Positions 1-9,431 of a stretch of DNA of 64,000 nucleotides are shown piece after piece. The notes below the pieces were generated by a model. The model was not told the origin of the DNA. It saw only the letters and a program-made list of their open reading frames with translations, and did not search any database. Position 1 is the stretch's first letter; every line of letters begins with the position of its first letter. The DNA is from Tepidiforma thermophila (lineage in GTDB: Bacteria; Chloroflexota; Dehalococcoidia; Tepidiformales; Tepidiformaceae), in contig NZ_PDJQ01000001.1 of NCBI RefSeq assembly GCF_002563855.1, forward strand, positions 992,001 through 1,056,000, written 5' to 3'. Made by a program: the position numbers and the translations under genes.

Positions 1-658
1 ACGCCCGGCTCAGGTGGTAGTGGTGGGCCCGGTGCGAAGCGATGTACCCCTCGTTCTCCGCCGTCCACGAATCGATCTCCGGCCGTCCCGCAAGGTGCGC
101 CGCGACCGTCACCACCATCCGCAACGCCCGCTCGCGGAGCACCGGCACGCCCGAGAGGTCCATCCCCTCCCGCAGCTCCACCCCCTCCAGCGCCCACGCC
201 GGGATGTAGAACTCCGGGTGGCGCTGCGCCTTCATCCCGATAGAAACGTTCGCCGTCGCCCCGGCGGCCCGCACCGCATCGAGCTGCGCCTCGATCACGG
301 AAAAGTCGAACTGTCCCTCCTCCGGCTCCACCTCGTCCCACTGCACGCTCAATCGCACCAGCCGGATGCCCGTCCGCTCGATCAGCTCGCGGAGCACCCC
401 CGCGCACCACTCCGCCCGCCCCGGCCGCCCGTCCGGCGCGTGGCCGTCCGGGCCGGCGCCCGGCTCCTCCAGCAGCAGGTACTCCGCCTGGTCGCAGCTG
501 AAGTTGAACCCAATCGCCGAATCAGCCAGCGGCTCCCGGTTCGTCCACTGCAGGTGCAGCGTCAGCCAGAGCTGCCCCGCCAGCAGGCCGAGCGCCAGCA
601 CCGCCCCGCCGACGATCCCCGCCGCCTGCCAGCGCCGCCGGTGCCCCATCGGCACCAT
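1..658 (-). CDS. Glycoside-hydrolase-like TIM-barrel protein, membrane-anchored (C-terminus cut by window)
   Basis: Read by hand from the minus strand; the gene runs off the left edge. The N-terminus is basic and is followed by a hydrophobic segment (about residues 12-34), so the product is probably secreted or membrane-tethered. About 120 residues later come VRLSVQWDEVEP, typical of an early beta strand of GH5/GH42-like barrels, and SWTAENEGY near residue 202, where Asn-Glu fits the family's acid/base position. The nucleophile Glu lies beyond the window. ATG is at 658; a second in-frame ATG at 649 has better spacing to GGGGAG. It sits 18 bp downstream of the M20 peptidase, probably in the same operon. 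Substrate unknown. Confidence 0.6.
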   Translation of the reverse strand, partial: MVPMGHRRRWQAAGIVGGAVLALGLLAGQLWLTLHLQWTNREPLADSAIGFNFSCDQAEYLLLEEPGAGPDGHAPDGRPGRAEWCAGVLRELIERTGIRLVRLSVQWDEVEPEEGQFDFSVIEAQLDAVRAAGATANVSIGMKAQRHPEFYIPAWALEGVELREGMDLSGVPVLRERALRMVVTVAAHLAGRPEIDSWTAENEGYIASHRAHHYHLSRA

Positions 659-676
659 TCTCCCCGCCCGCGCCGC

Positions 677-1981
677 TTAGCTCACCATCCGCCGCACAAT
701 CTCGTACATCAGCTCGCAGCCGAGGTTGAGGTTCTCCACCGTCAGGAACTCGTCGTTCCCGTGGAACCCGCGCCGCTCCTCCGGCGAGAGCAGGCATGGG
801 ATGAACCCGTACGCCGGGATGCCCCGCTCCCGCAGGAACCGGTTGTCCGTCCCGCCGATCGTCATCCCCGGCACCACCACCGCATCCTCCATCGCCTCCT
901 TCACCACCGACGTGATCGTCCGGAACAGCTCCGTATCCCACGGCACCGCCGCCGGCTCCCCGTGGTCCGGCGAAAGCAGCTCCACCGAGACCCGCTCGTC
1001 GCCGATCCGCTCCCGCACCTGCCGGATCCAGTCCCGCTTCGATTGCCCCGGCAGCAGGCGGCAGTCGATCACCGCTTCGCTCCGCGCCGGGATGACGTTC
1101 GCCTTGATGCCCGCCTGCAGCATCGTCAGGTTCAGCGTGTTCTGGAACATCGCCAGCAGCTCCGGCGACCGCCGGATCCGCTCCTCCACCGCCTTCCGGT
1201 CCGACCGCGGCGGCATCAGCCCCGCCTCGGCCAGCCGGTCGAGGTACGCCTCCGTGTCCGGCGTAAACACCAGCGGCCGCTCCCAGTCCACGAGCCGCTG
1301 GAGCGCCCGCACCAGGTACACCGCCGAGTTGTCCTCATGCGGCACGCTCCCGTGCCCCGGCCGCCCGACTGCCGTCAGCTTCAGCCAGCAGATATCCTTC
1401 TCGTTCGTCGCCACGCTGAACAGCCGCGTCTCCTGCCGCCCGAACCGCGTCGTCCCGCCCGCACCCTCGCTCAGCTCGTACTCCACATCCACGATGTCCG
1501 GCCGGTGCTCGCACAGCCACGCCATCCCGTAGTCGCTCCCCGCCTCCTCGTCCGGCACCGCGCAGAACACCACATCCCGCTTCAGCGGCACCCCCTCCCG
1601 CTTCAGCAGCAGCAGCGCCATCAGCTGCATCACCCCGCACCCCTTCATATCCACCGCCCCCCGCCCGTACACCCGCCCGTCCTGCACCAGCCCCGCAAAC
1701 GCCGGCACGCTCCAGTACTGCTCCTCCACCGGCACCACGTCGGTGTGGTTGCACAGCATGATCGGCCGCTTCGAACCGTCCCCCCGCAGCCGCGCCACCA
1801 GCACCTCCCGGTTCGGCGCCGTTTCGATGTACTCGACCGGGATCCCCTCCGCCTCGCAAATCGCCCCGAGGAAGCGCGCAGCCGGCTTCTCGTTCCCCGG
1901 CGGGTTCGAAGTGTCGATCTGCAGGTACTGCACCAGGATGTCCAGCGCCTCGCGGTGCACCGCCGGCCAGTCAATCGCCAT
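677..1981 (-). CDS. M20 family metallopeptidase (ArgE/DapE/carboxypeptidase-like)
   Basis: 434 residues, the usual M20 length. Visible metal-site motifs are CNHTDVVPV (His and Asp), GRGAVDMKG (bridging Asp) and VPDEEAGSDYG (catalytic Glu-Glu). The central dimerisation domain and the C-terminal metal-site region (MTIGGTDNRF) are present. The family removes acyl or amino-acid groups from small peptides or amides with two zinc ions; the substrate cannot be told from the sequence. The start at 1981 follows GGAGG with a 6-nt gap; the open frame continues upstream but the extra residues look non-coding. It diverges from the thioesterase gene and precedes the partial glycoside hydrolase. Confidence 0.88.
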   Translation of the reverse strand: MAIDWPAVHREALDILVQYLQIDTSNPPGNEKPAARFLGAICEAEGIPVEYIETAPNREVLVARLRGDGSKRPIMLCNHTDVVPVEEQYWSVPAFAGLVQDGRVYGRGAVDMKGCGVMQLMALLLLKREGVPLKRDVVFCAVPDEEAGSDYGMAWLCEHRPDIVDVEYELSEGAGGTTRFGRQETRLFSVATNEKDICWLKLTAVGRPGHGSVPHEDNSAVYLVRALQRLVDWERPLVFTPDTEAYLDRLAEAGLMPPRSDRKAVEERIRRSPELLAMFQNTLNLTMLQAGIKANVIPARSEAVIDCRLLPGQSKRDWIRQVRERIGDERVSVELLSPDHGEPAAVPWDTELFRTITSVVKEAMEDAVVVPGMTIGGTDNRFLRERGIPAYGFIPCLLSPEERRGFHGNDEFLTVENLNLGCELMYEIVRRMVS

Positions 1982-2103
1982 CCAACGCCTCCGACCGCAG
2001 GGGTGGGCCGGATTCTCCCCCGGCCGGGCCGTCCTTCGCAAGTTCGTTGCATCAAGCAACGAACAGGCGCAGGATGTCTGCACCCTCTCCCCGGAGCGCA
2101 TCC

Positions 2104-2547
2104 ATGCCAGCCGATTCCGCCGACGCCGACGACCGGGCCACGATCGCCTACTGGGCCGAGCGCTCCCGCGGCCGCCTGCCCGGCCGCATGGGCATCGAGG
2201 TCACCGCCATCGGCCGCGGTTTCGCCGAAGGCCGCCTCGTCGTCCAGCCCGACCACCTCGCCCCCAACGGCTACCTCCACGCCGCAACCGTCGTCGCCCT
2301 CGCCGATACCCTCTGCGGCTACGGCTGCACCGTCAGCCTGCCCGACGGCGCCACCGGCTTCACCACCATCGAACTGAAGGCGAACTTCCTCGGCACCGCC
2401 ACCGACGGCGTCATCGCATCCCGCGCCACCATGCTCCACGGCGGCCGCACCACCCAGGTCTGGGATGCCGCTGTCACCCACGTTGAGACCGGCCGCACGC
2501 TCGCCGTCTTCCGCTGCACCCAGGCCGTCCTCTGGCCCCGCCCATAG
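2104..2547 (+). CDS. PaaI-type hotdog-fold thioesterase
   Basis: 147 residues. The hotdog helix region reads GYLHAATVVALADTLCGYG, followed by a strand pattern ending in TTIELKANFLGTA, typical of the PaaI/YigI acyl-CoA thioesterase group. These enzymes release CoA from aryl- or medium-chain acyl-CoA; the substrate here is open. The start was chosen at 2104 because GGAG lies 7 nt upstream; an in-frame ATG at 2074 lacks this. Probably monocistronic, diverging from the M20 peptidase. Confidence 0.82.
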   Translation: MPADSADADDRATIAYWAERSRGRLPGRMGIEVTAIGRGFAEGRLVVQPDHLAPNGYLHAATVVALADTLCGYGCTVSLPDGATGFTTIELKANFLGTATDGVIASRATMLHGGRTTQVWDAAVTHVETGRTLAVFRCTQAVLWPRP

Positions 2548-2567
2548 CCCGGACCACGAAGCCGGAG

Positions 2568-2573
2568 TACAAT
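2568..2573 (+). promoter_or_regulatory. Candidate -10 box (TACAAT) upstream of the SGNH-like gene
   Basis: TACAAT lies 53 bases before the ATG at 2627, giving a leader of about 45 nt. No clear -35 box is seen. Confidence 0.35.
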
Positions 2574-2626
2574 CCCGGCGCCCGGTGACCTCGTTCGCCA
2601 GGCCCGCCACGATCAGGAGCCTGGCC

Positions 2627-3382
2627 ATGAAAGTCCTGAAGCTCTCTAACAGCAACGACGTTCTCGAAGGGGCCACCACCAACCGGCCCCGCCTCCTGGC
2701 TGAGAAACTGGAGGCCCACTTCGACGAGCCCGTCGAGGTCGTGGTCAAAACCCCCTGGCCGACCGACACCATGCCGGCCGCCATCGAACGATGGGTCGAA
2801 CGCGAACAGCCCGACGTCGTGCTGCTGCAGATCGTCAACTACTGGATTGCCTATCCGTCGGTCCCGCTGCGGCTCCGGCGGCTGCTCGGCCCCTTCGGAG
2901 AACGCCTCGCCGCGCTCGGTTTTCGGGCAGCCGAACACCGCATTATCGGTCCCTCCCTCCCGTTCCGGGCTGCTCGCAACCTGCTGCTCCGCACCCTCGG
3001 CGGGGATTACCATTTCGAGCCCGAGGAAGTGGCCGCCCGGGTCGAGGAGAGCGCCCGCCGCATCCTGCGCCGCGAAGGGGTGCTCCTCGCTGTCTGGGGC
3101 CCCCATGGGCGCTCCGACTGGTCGGTGACTCGCCGGCAAAAACGAGCCTCTGTTGAGCGCCAGGCCCGGCTCGTGGCGGCGCTCCAGCGGGTCTGCCGGG
3201 ACCTCCATGTCCCATACCACGCGTCCGCTAAGCCGGTGTATCTCTCGGGGGAGTCGCCGGAGTTTGCCGCCGACCACTTCCACTACGCCGAGAGCTACGG
3301 CAAAGCCTCCGCGGAAGAAGAATTCCAGTTCCTGCGCCAGGCCATCGAAGCAGAACGCGGCGGACCCGGCACCCGCCCCTGA
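2627..3382 (+). CDS. SGNH/GDSL-like hydrolase family protein (putative)
   Basis: 251 residues. The N-terminus (MKVLKLSNSND) is a beta strand followed by a Ser/Asn turn, and PDVVLLQIVNYWI resembles the third SGNH block with its Asn. Near the C-terminus, FAADHFHYAESYG offers an Asp-x-x-His-like pair. This suggests a lipase/acylhydrolase fold without a clear GDSL block, so the assignment is tentative. No signal peptide is seen; likely cytoplasmic. A much longer open frame exists upstream, but its codons overlap the thioesterase end, so ATG 2627 is preferred. Followed by gyrB on the same strand. Confidence 0.5.
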   Translation: MKVLKLSNSNDVLEGATTNRPRLLAEKLEAHFDEPVEVVVKTPWPTDTMPAAIERWVEREQPDVVLLQIVNYWIAYPSVPLRLRRLLGPFGERLAALGFRAAEHRIIGPSLPFRAARNLLLRTLGGDYHFEPEEVAARVEESARRILRREGVLLAVWGPHGRSDWSVTRRQKRASVERQARLVAALQRVCRDLHVPYHASAKPVYLSGESPEFAADHFHYAESYGKASAEEEFQFLRQAIEAERGGPGTRP

Positions 3383-3423
3383 CCTCGCCCGGAACCCCAA
3401 AACCTGCTAAACTGTGAAGGTGA

Positions 3424-5470
<2,047 letters not shown>

Positions 5471-5486
5471 CGGCCCGGCCCCTGCC

Positions 5487-6332
5487 TCACCCGGCGCTGC
5501 GCGGCGGCTCCCAGCTCACAATGCCGATGAACCGGCGGAACGCCGGCATTCGGATCCCCTCCGGCGCGCCCCACCACGCCTCCATCAGCTCCCGCATCCG
5601 CACATCCTTCGCGCTGCCCGGCGCCAGCCAGAGCATCCGCCGCGCCATCTCGAACGCCTGCTCCCGCTCCATCAGCTCATACTCCCGCCCGCTGCTCACC
5701 ACCCGCACCTCGTACTTCCGGTTCCGCGCGCCCAGCAGCGCCACGAACTCCTTCAGTGCCGGAAGCGCCTGGAGCGGCTCCCCATGCACCGCCTCGAACA
5801 GCGGCGCGAGGTTCGCCCCCCGCGCAAATTGCCCGAACATCGCCACGCACAGCCGCCGCGTGTGCCGCTCCATCGCGTCCAGGAACGGCCCAATCTCCCC
5901 AATGTCGTAGCACGCGTGCGCCGCAAGGCTCACATCCGCCTCCTCCGTCCACCCCTCCGCCGGCCAGCGCAGGTCGTGCACCTCCACGCTCACGCCGGCC
6001 TCCGCCGCTGCCGCCGCCAGCGTCTCCCGCATTGCCCCGCTCGGCTCAATCGCGATCACCCTGCAGCCCTTCTGCGCCAGCGGCACCGCAAACCGCCCGC
6101 CCCCCGCGCCGATATCCAGCACCGTCTCCCCCGGCGCCACGAGCGCATCCAGCACCGGCCACTCCAACGATTCGAACGCCCCCGGCCGGAAGCGCGCCGC
6201 CACTGCCGCGTAGTGGTCCGCTGGCGGCTCCGGCTCCCGCACCCGCACCACCTGCTCCGCGTCGGCGGCCACCAGTGCCCTCCACGCGGCCAGCGCTTCC
6301 TCTTCTGTCGGCCTCAGGACATTCGTCGGCAT
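5487..6332 (-). CDS. Class I SAM-dependent methyltransferase
   Basis: 281 residues. The SAM-binding glycine motif is VLDIGAGGGRFAVPLA (about residue 70-85), followed by an acidic loop VIAIEPSGAMRE and a post-motif strand EADVSLAAHACYDI. The C-terminal half has no recognised feature. Family members transfer a methyl group from SAM to small molecules or macromolecules; the acceptor is unknown. GGAG lies 7 nt before ATG 6332. It converges on gyrB and lies upstream of no co-directional partner closer than the nuclease gene, so it is probably a single-gene unit. Confidence 0.82.
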   Translation of the reverse strand: MPTNVLRPTEEEALAAWRALVAADAEQVVRVREPEPPADHYAAVAARFRPGAFESLEWPVLDALVAPGETVLDIGAGGGRFAVPLAQKGCRVIAIEPSGAMRETLAAAAAEAGVSVEVHDLRWPAEGWTEEADVSLAAHACYDIGEIGPFLDAMERHTRRLCVAMFGQFARGANLAPLFEAVHGEPLQALPALKEFVALLGARNRKYEVRVVSSGREYELMEREQAFEMARRMLWLAPGSAKDVRMRELMEAWWGAPEGIRMPAFRRFIGIVSWEPPRSAG

Positions 6333-6387
6333 CGTGCAGCTCCAGCGCAGGCGTCGCCGCCGAGCCTACGCCCCCTGAGACGCTGTT

Positions 6388-7344
6388 TCAATCGCCGTCG
6401 TCGAACCGCTGCACCAGCCGGCCCGTGCAGTCGTACAGCAGCGCGTCGTCGTCCTGGCTGTTATTCCAGAGCGGCTCCGACGACCACCACAGCCGCGTTG
6501 CCGTGTTCGGGAACTGCGGCACCCCGCTCCACACCTCCACCCGGCCGGCCAGCACGAACCCGTTCGGGAAAACAAACTGCTGGTTGCCGCGCTCGCTCAC
6601 CAGCCGCCAGCCGGTCAGGTCGCCGCTCCCCTCGATGACGACCACCTCCGCGGCCTTGTTCAGCGACACGATGCGCGCCGTTGCTGCCGCGCAGCTCCCT
6701 CCCGGCGTCGGCGTTGCCGGCGGGGTTGGCGTCGCCGTCCGTGTCGGAGTCGCCGTCGCCGTCCTTGCCGCTGTCGGTGTCGGCGTCGCCGGCGTGTTCA
6801 GCCCGCCGCAGGCCCCCCAGAGCCCCCGGTTGGCCGCCTTCGCCTCCGCTTCTGCCGCCGCGATCCGGTCGCGGTACTTCACATCCGGCGGAAAGACCGC
6901 CAGCACCGCGTAGCCGTCCCGCACCATCCGCTCGTTGAACAGCTCCCCGTCCACCCAGACGTACCGCAGGTAGCGGTCGTACCGGTCCCGGTTCGAAACA
7001 TCCCGCTCCAGCTCGACTGTCCGCCCCAGCAGCCGGGCTTTCACGTAGTCGGTCGCCTCCTTGCTGAAACAGCGCGCCCCTCCCGAGCTCTCCGGAGCAT
7101 CAATAAGAATCAGCCGGACCCGCCCCGTGTCCGCGCAGCCGCCCACGTCGATGGTGTCCCCGTCGACCACATTCGTGACCACGCATTGCGCCCGGCCCGC
7201 GGGCGTCGGCGCAGAGTCGGCCGCAACCATCGGCGCGACCGCCCGCGGGGTCGTCCCCTGCGGCTGTGCCGCTGCCCGGCAGGCCGCCGCTCCGCCAAGG
7301 AGCAGCAAGAGCACACTCGCAACAAGTCCCCAGCGCTTCAGCAT
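6388..7344 (-). CDS. Secreted thermonuclease (SNase) with C-terminal lamin-tail domain
   Basis: 318 residues. Hydrophobic signal peptide at 1-25, then an SNase domain: DGDTIDVGG (Ca2+ site), RVRLILIDAPE (catalytic Arg, Asp, Glu) and a later Arg in DRYDRYLRYVW. A Thr/Pro-rich linker (about 185-215) leads to a lamin-tail-like beta domain (GDLTGWRLVSERGNQQF). The SNase domain cleaves DNA and RNA with Ca2+; the tail may bind the surface or nucleic acid. Start 7344 is set by GGGAGG 8 nt upstream. Acts outside the cell or at the envelope, perhaps for nutrient scavenging (inference). Confidence 0.88.
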   Translation of the reverse strand: MLKRWGLVASVLLLLLGGAAACRAAAQPQGTTPRAVAPMVAADSAPTPAGRAQCVVTNVVDGDTIDVGGCADTGRVRLILIDAPESSGGARCFSKEATDYVKARLLGRTVELERDVSNRDRYDRYLRYVWVDGELFNERMVRDGYAVLAVFPPDVKYRDRIAAAEAEAKAANRGLWGACGGLNTPATPTPTAARTATATPTRTATPTPPATPTPGGSCAAATARIVSLNKAAEVVVIEGSGDLTGWRLVSERGNQQFVFPNGFVLAGRVEVWSGVPQFPNTATRLWWSSEPLWNNSQDDDALLYDCTGRLVQRFDDGD

Positions 7345-7448
7345 CACACACACCTCCCGCCTCTGCTGTCTTCCACTTACCAGATCGGCGCGACATCCAC
7401 CGTCGCGAAGTGTTGCCGGCATTCGCTGGCCCGTCAGCCAGCCTACTT

Positions 7449-7462
7449 TGACGTTCGCGTCA
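7449..7462. promoter_or_regulatory. Palindrome TGACG-ttcg-CGTCA upstream of the ABC exporter
   Basis: A perfect 5-bp inverted repeat with a 4-bp spacer lies in the divergent gap between the nuclease and the ABC exporter, just before TATGAT (7465-7470), a possible -10. It could be an operator; no regulator is encoded next to it. Confidence 0.35.
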
Positions 7463-7502
7463 ACGTATGATACCGTCCTTCCCCGAGGAGGGACACCGCC
7501 GC

Positions 7503-9431
7503 GTGCGCTGGCTTTTGCGACTGCTCCCCTATCTCAAGGCCTACCGCGGCCAGTTCATCCTCGCTTGGGTCTGCGTCATCCTCGCCGGCGCCTTCGTCAT
7601 GATCAGCCCCCTGCTGATCAAGTTCGCCATCGACTTCGGCCTCCAGCCCGTCCGCGACGCCGAAGGACGCCTCATCGGCCTCGATGGCAACGAGCGGCTC
7701 CTCATCCTCGGCGCCTCCGCGATCATCGCCTTCGCCATCGCCCGCGGCGCAGCAGCCTTCGGCCAGCAGTACCTCGGCGAAACCATCGGCCAGAGCGTCG
7801 CCTACGACATTCGCAACCGCATCTACGACAACCTCCAGCGCCTCAGCTTCGCCTACCACGATAAGGTCCAGACCGGCCAGATCATGAGCCGCGCCACCCA
7901 GGACGTGGAGAACATCCGCATCTTCTTCTCCATGGGCCTCCTCCGCCTCTCCTACGTCGTGCTCATGATCGTCATCTCGATCGTGGGCATGCTCGTTATC
8001 AACTGGCAGCTCGCCCTCGTCTCCTTCATCTCCCTCCCCATCCTCGCCTGGCGCTCCATCGTCACCAGCCGCCGCCTCCGCCCCATGTGGCTCCAGATCC
8101 AGCAGAACCAGGCCGAAATGACCCAGGTCGCCGAAGAGGGCCTCTCCGGCATCCGCGTTGTCAAAGCCTTCGCCCGCGAAGACTACGAGAGCAAAAAATT
8201 CGCCGACGCTGCAAAACGCCAGGCCGACCTCTCCTACCAGGCCGCCCTGATCCAGGCGAACAACCAGCCCCTCCTCCAGGGCATCTCCGCCGCCCAGATC
8301 GCCCTCACCGTCGGGGTCGGCTCCTGGCTCGTCTCCCGCGGCTCACTCCAGGCCCAGGACGTCCTCACCTTCACCCTCTGGCTCAACCTCCTCCAGCTCC
8401 CCGTCCGCACCCTCGGCTTCATGATCAACATCATCGCCCGCGCCATCAGCTCCGCAGAGCGCGTCTTCGAACTGATCGACGCCCAGTCCGCCGTCCAGGA
8501 AAAGCCCGGCGCCATCCCCCTCGCCGACGTCAAAGGCCACGTCGTCTTCGAAAACGTCAGCTTCAGCTACGACAACCTCAGCCCCGTCCTCTCCGGCATC
8601 AACATCGATGCAAAGCCCGGCCAGGTCATCGCCCTGCTCGGCCCGACCGGCTCCGGCAAGTCCACCATCGTCAACCTCATCCCCCGCTTCTACGACGTCA
8701 CCGAAGGCCGCATCCTCATCGACGGCATCGACATCCGCGACGTCACCATCGACTCCCTCCGCCGCAACATCGGCATCGTCCAGCAGGACGTCTTCCTCTT
8801 CATCGGCACCATCCGCGACAACATCGCCTACGGCAAACCCGATGCCTCCCAGGAAGAGATCGAGCACGCCGCCAAAGCCGCCCGCATCCACGACTTCATC
8901 GTCTCCCTCCCCTACGGCTACGACGAATGGGTCGGCGAACGCGGCGTCACCCTCTCCGGCGGCCAAAAACAGCGCATCGCCATCGCCCGCACCCTCCTCC
9001 TCGACCCCAAAATCCTCATCTTCGATGACTCCACCGCCAGCGTGGATACCCAGACCGAATTCCTCATCCAGCAGGCCCTCCAGGAGCTCATGAAGGGCCG
9101 CACCACTTTCGTCATCGCACAGCGCCTCCGCACCGTCATGCGCGCCGACCAAATCATCGTGCTCGACCGGGGCCGCATCATCCAGCGCGGCACCCATCAG
9201 GAGCTCATCCAGCAGGAAGGCCTCTACCGCCGCATCTACGAGCTCGAACTCAGAGACCAGGAAGAGGCCCTCGGGCGCCCCGTCGCTCCTGTCCCCGCCG
9301 ACAGCTCCGCCCTTGCCGAGCGCATCCGCGAACGCGTCCGCCGCGGCGACACCGAAGGCCTGCCCCAGCAGCTCGTTGAGCGCGTCCGCACCCGCCTCCT
9401 CGCCGAAGGCCAGGCCGGGGGAGGCTCCTGA
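7503..9431 (+). CDS. ABC exporter half-transporter, degenerate ATPase subunit
   Basis: About 642 residues: six membrane helices (1-320) and an ABC ATPase domain. Walker A GPTGSGKST near 379 and signature LSGGQKQR near 483 are intact, but Walker B ends FDDSTASVD (Asp in place of catalytic Glu) and the H-loop reads VIAQRLRT (Gln for His). In heterodimeric exporters such as TM287/288 one subunit is altered this way. GTG 7503 is preferred because GAGGAGG lies 11 nt upstream and RWLLRLLPYLKAYRG matches family N-termini; ATG 7467 is possible but has no ribosome site and overlaps a -10-like TATGAT. TGATG overlap couples it to the next gene. Confidence 0.88.
   Translation: MRWLLRLLPYLKAYRGQFILAWVCVILAGAFVMISPLLIKFAIDFGLQPVRDAEGRLIGLDGNERLLILGASAIIAFAIARGAAAFGQQYLGETIGQSVAYDIRNRIYDNLQRLSFAYHDKVQTGQIMSRATQDVENIRIFFSMGLLRLSYVVLMIVISIVGMLVINWQLALVSFISLPILAWRSIVTSRRLRPMWLQIQQNQAEMTQVAEEGLSGIRVVKAFAREDYESKKFADAAKRQADLSYQAALIQANNQPLLQGISAAQIALTVGVGSWLVSRGSLQAQDVLTFTLWLNLLQLPVRTLGFMINIIARAISSAERVFELIDAQSAVQEKPGAIPLADVKGHVVFENVSFSYDNLSPVLSGINIDAKPGQVIALLGPTGSGKSTIVNLIPRFYDVTEGRILIDGIDIRDVTIDSLRRNIGIVQQDVFLFIGTIRDNIAYGKPDASQEEIEHAAKAARIHDFIVSLPYGYDEWVGERGVTLSGGQKQRIAIARTLLLDPKILIFDDSTASVDTQTEFLIQQALQELMKGRTTFVIAQRLRTVMRADQIIVLDRGRIIQRGTHQELIQQEGLYRRIYELELRDQEEALGRPVAPVPADSSALAERIRERVRRGDTEGLPQQLVERVRTRLLAEGQAGGGS

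Noticed and set aside
14-2377. Very long plus-strand open frame (787 codons) over the M20 peptidase
   Set aside because: Arg/Pro/His-rich, no family features, and it lies antisense to a well-supported peptidase; high G+C creates such shadows.
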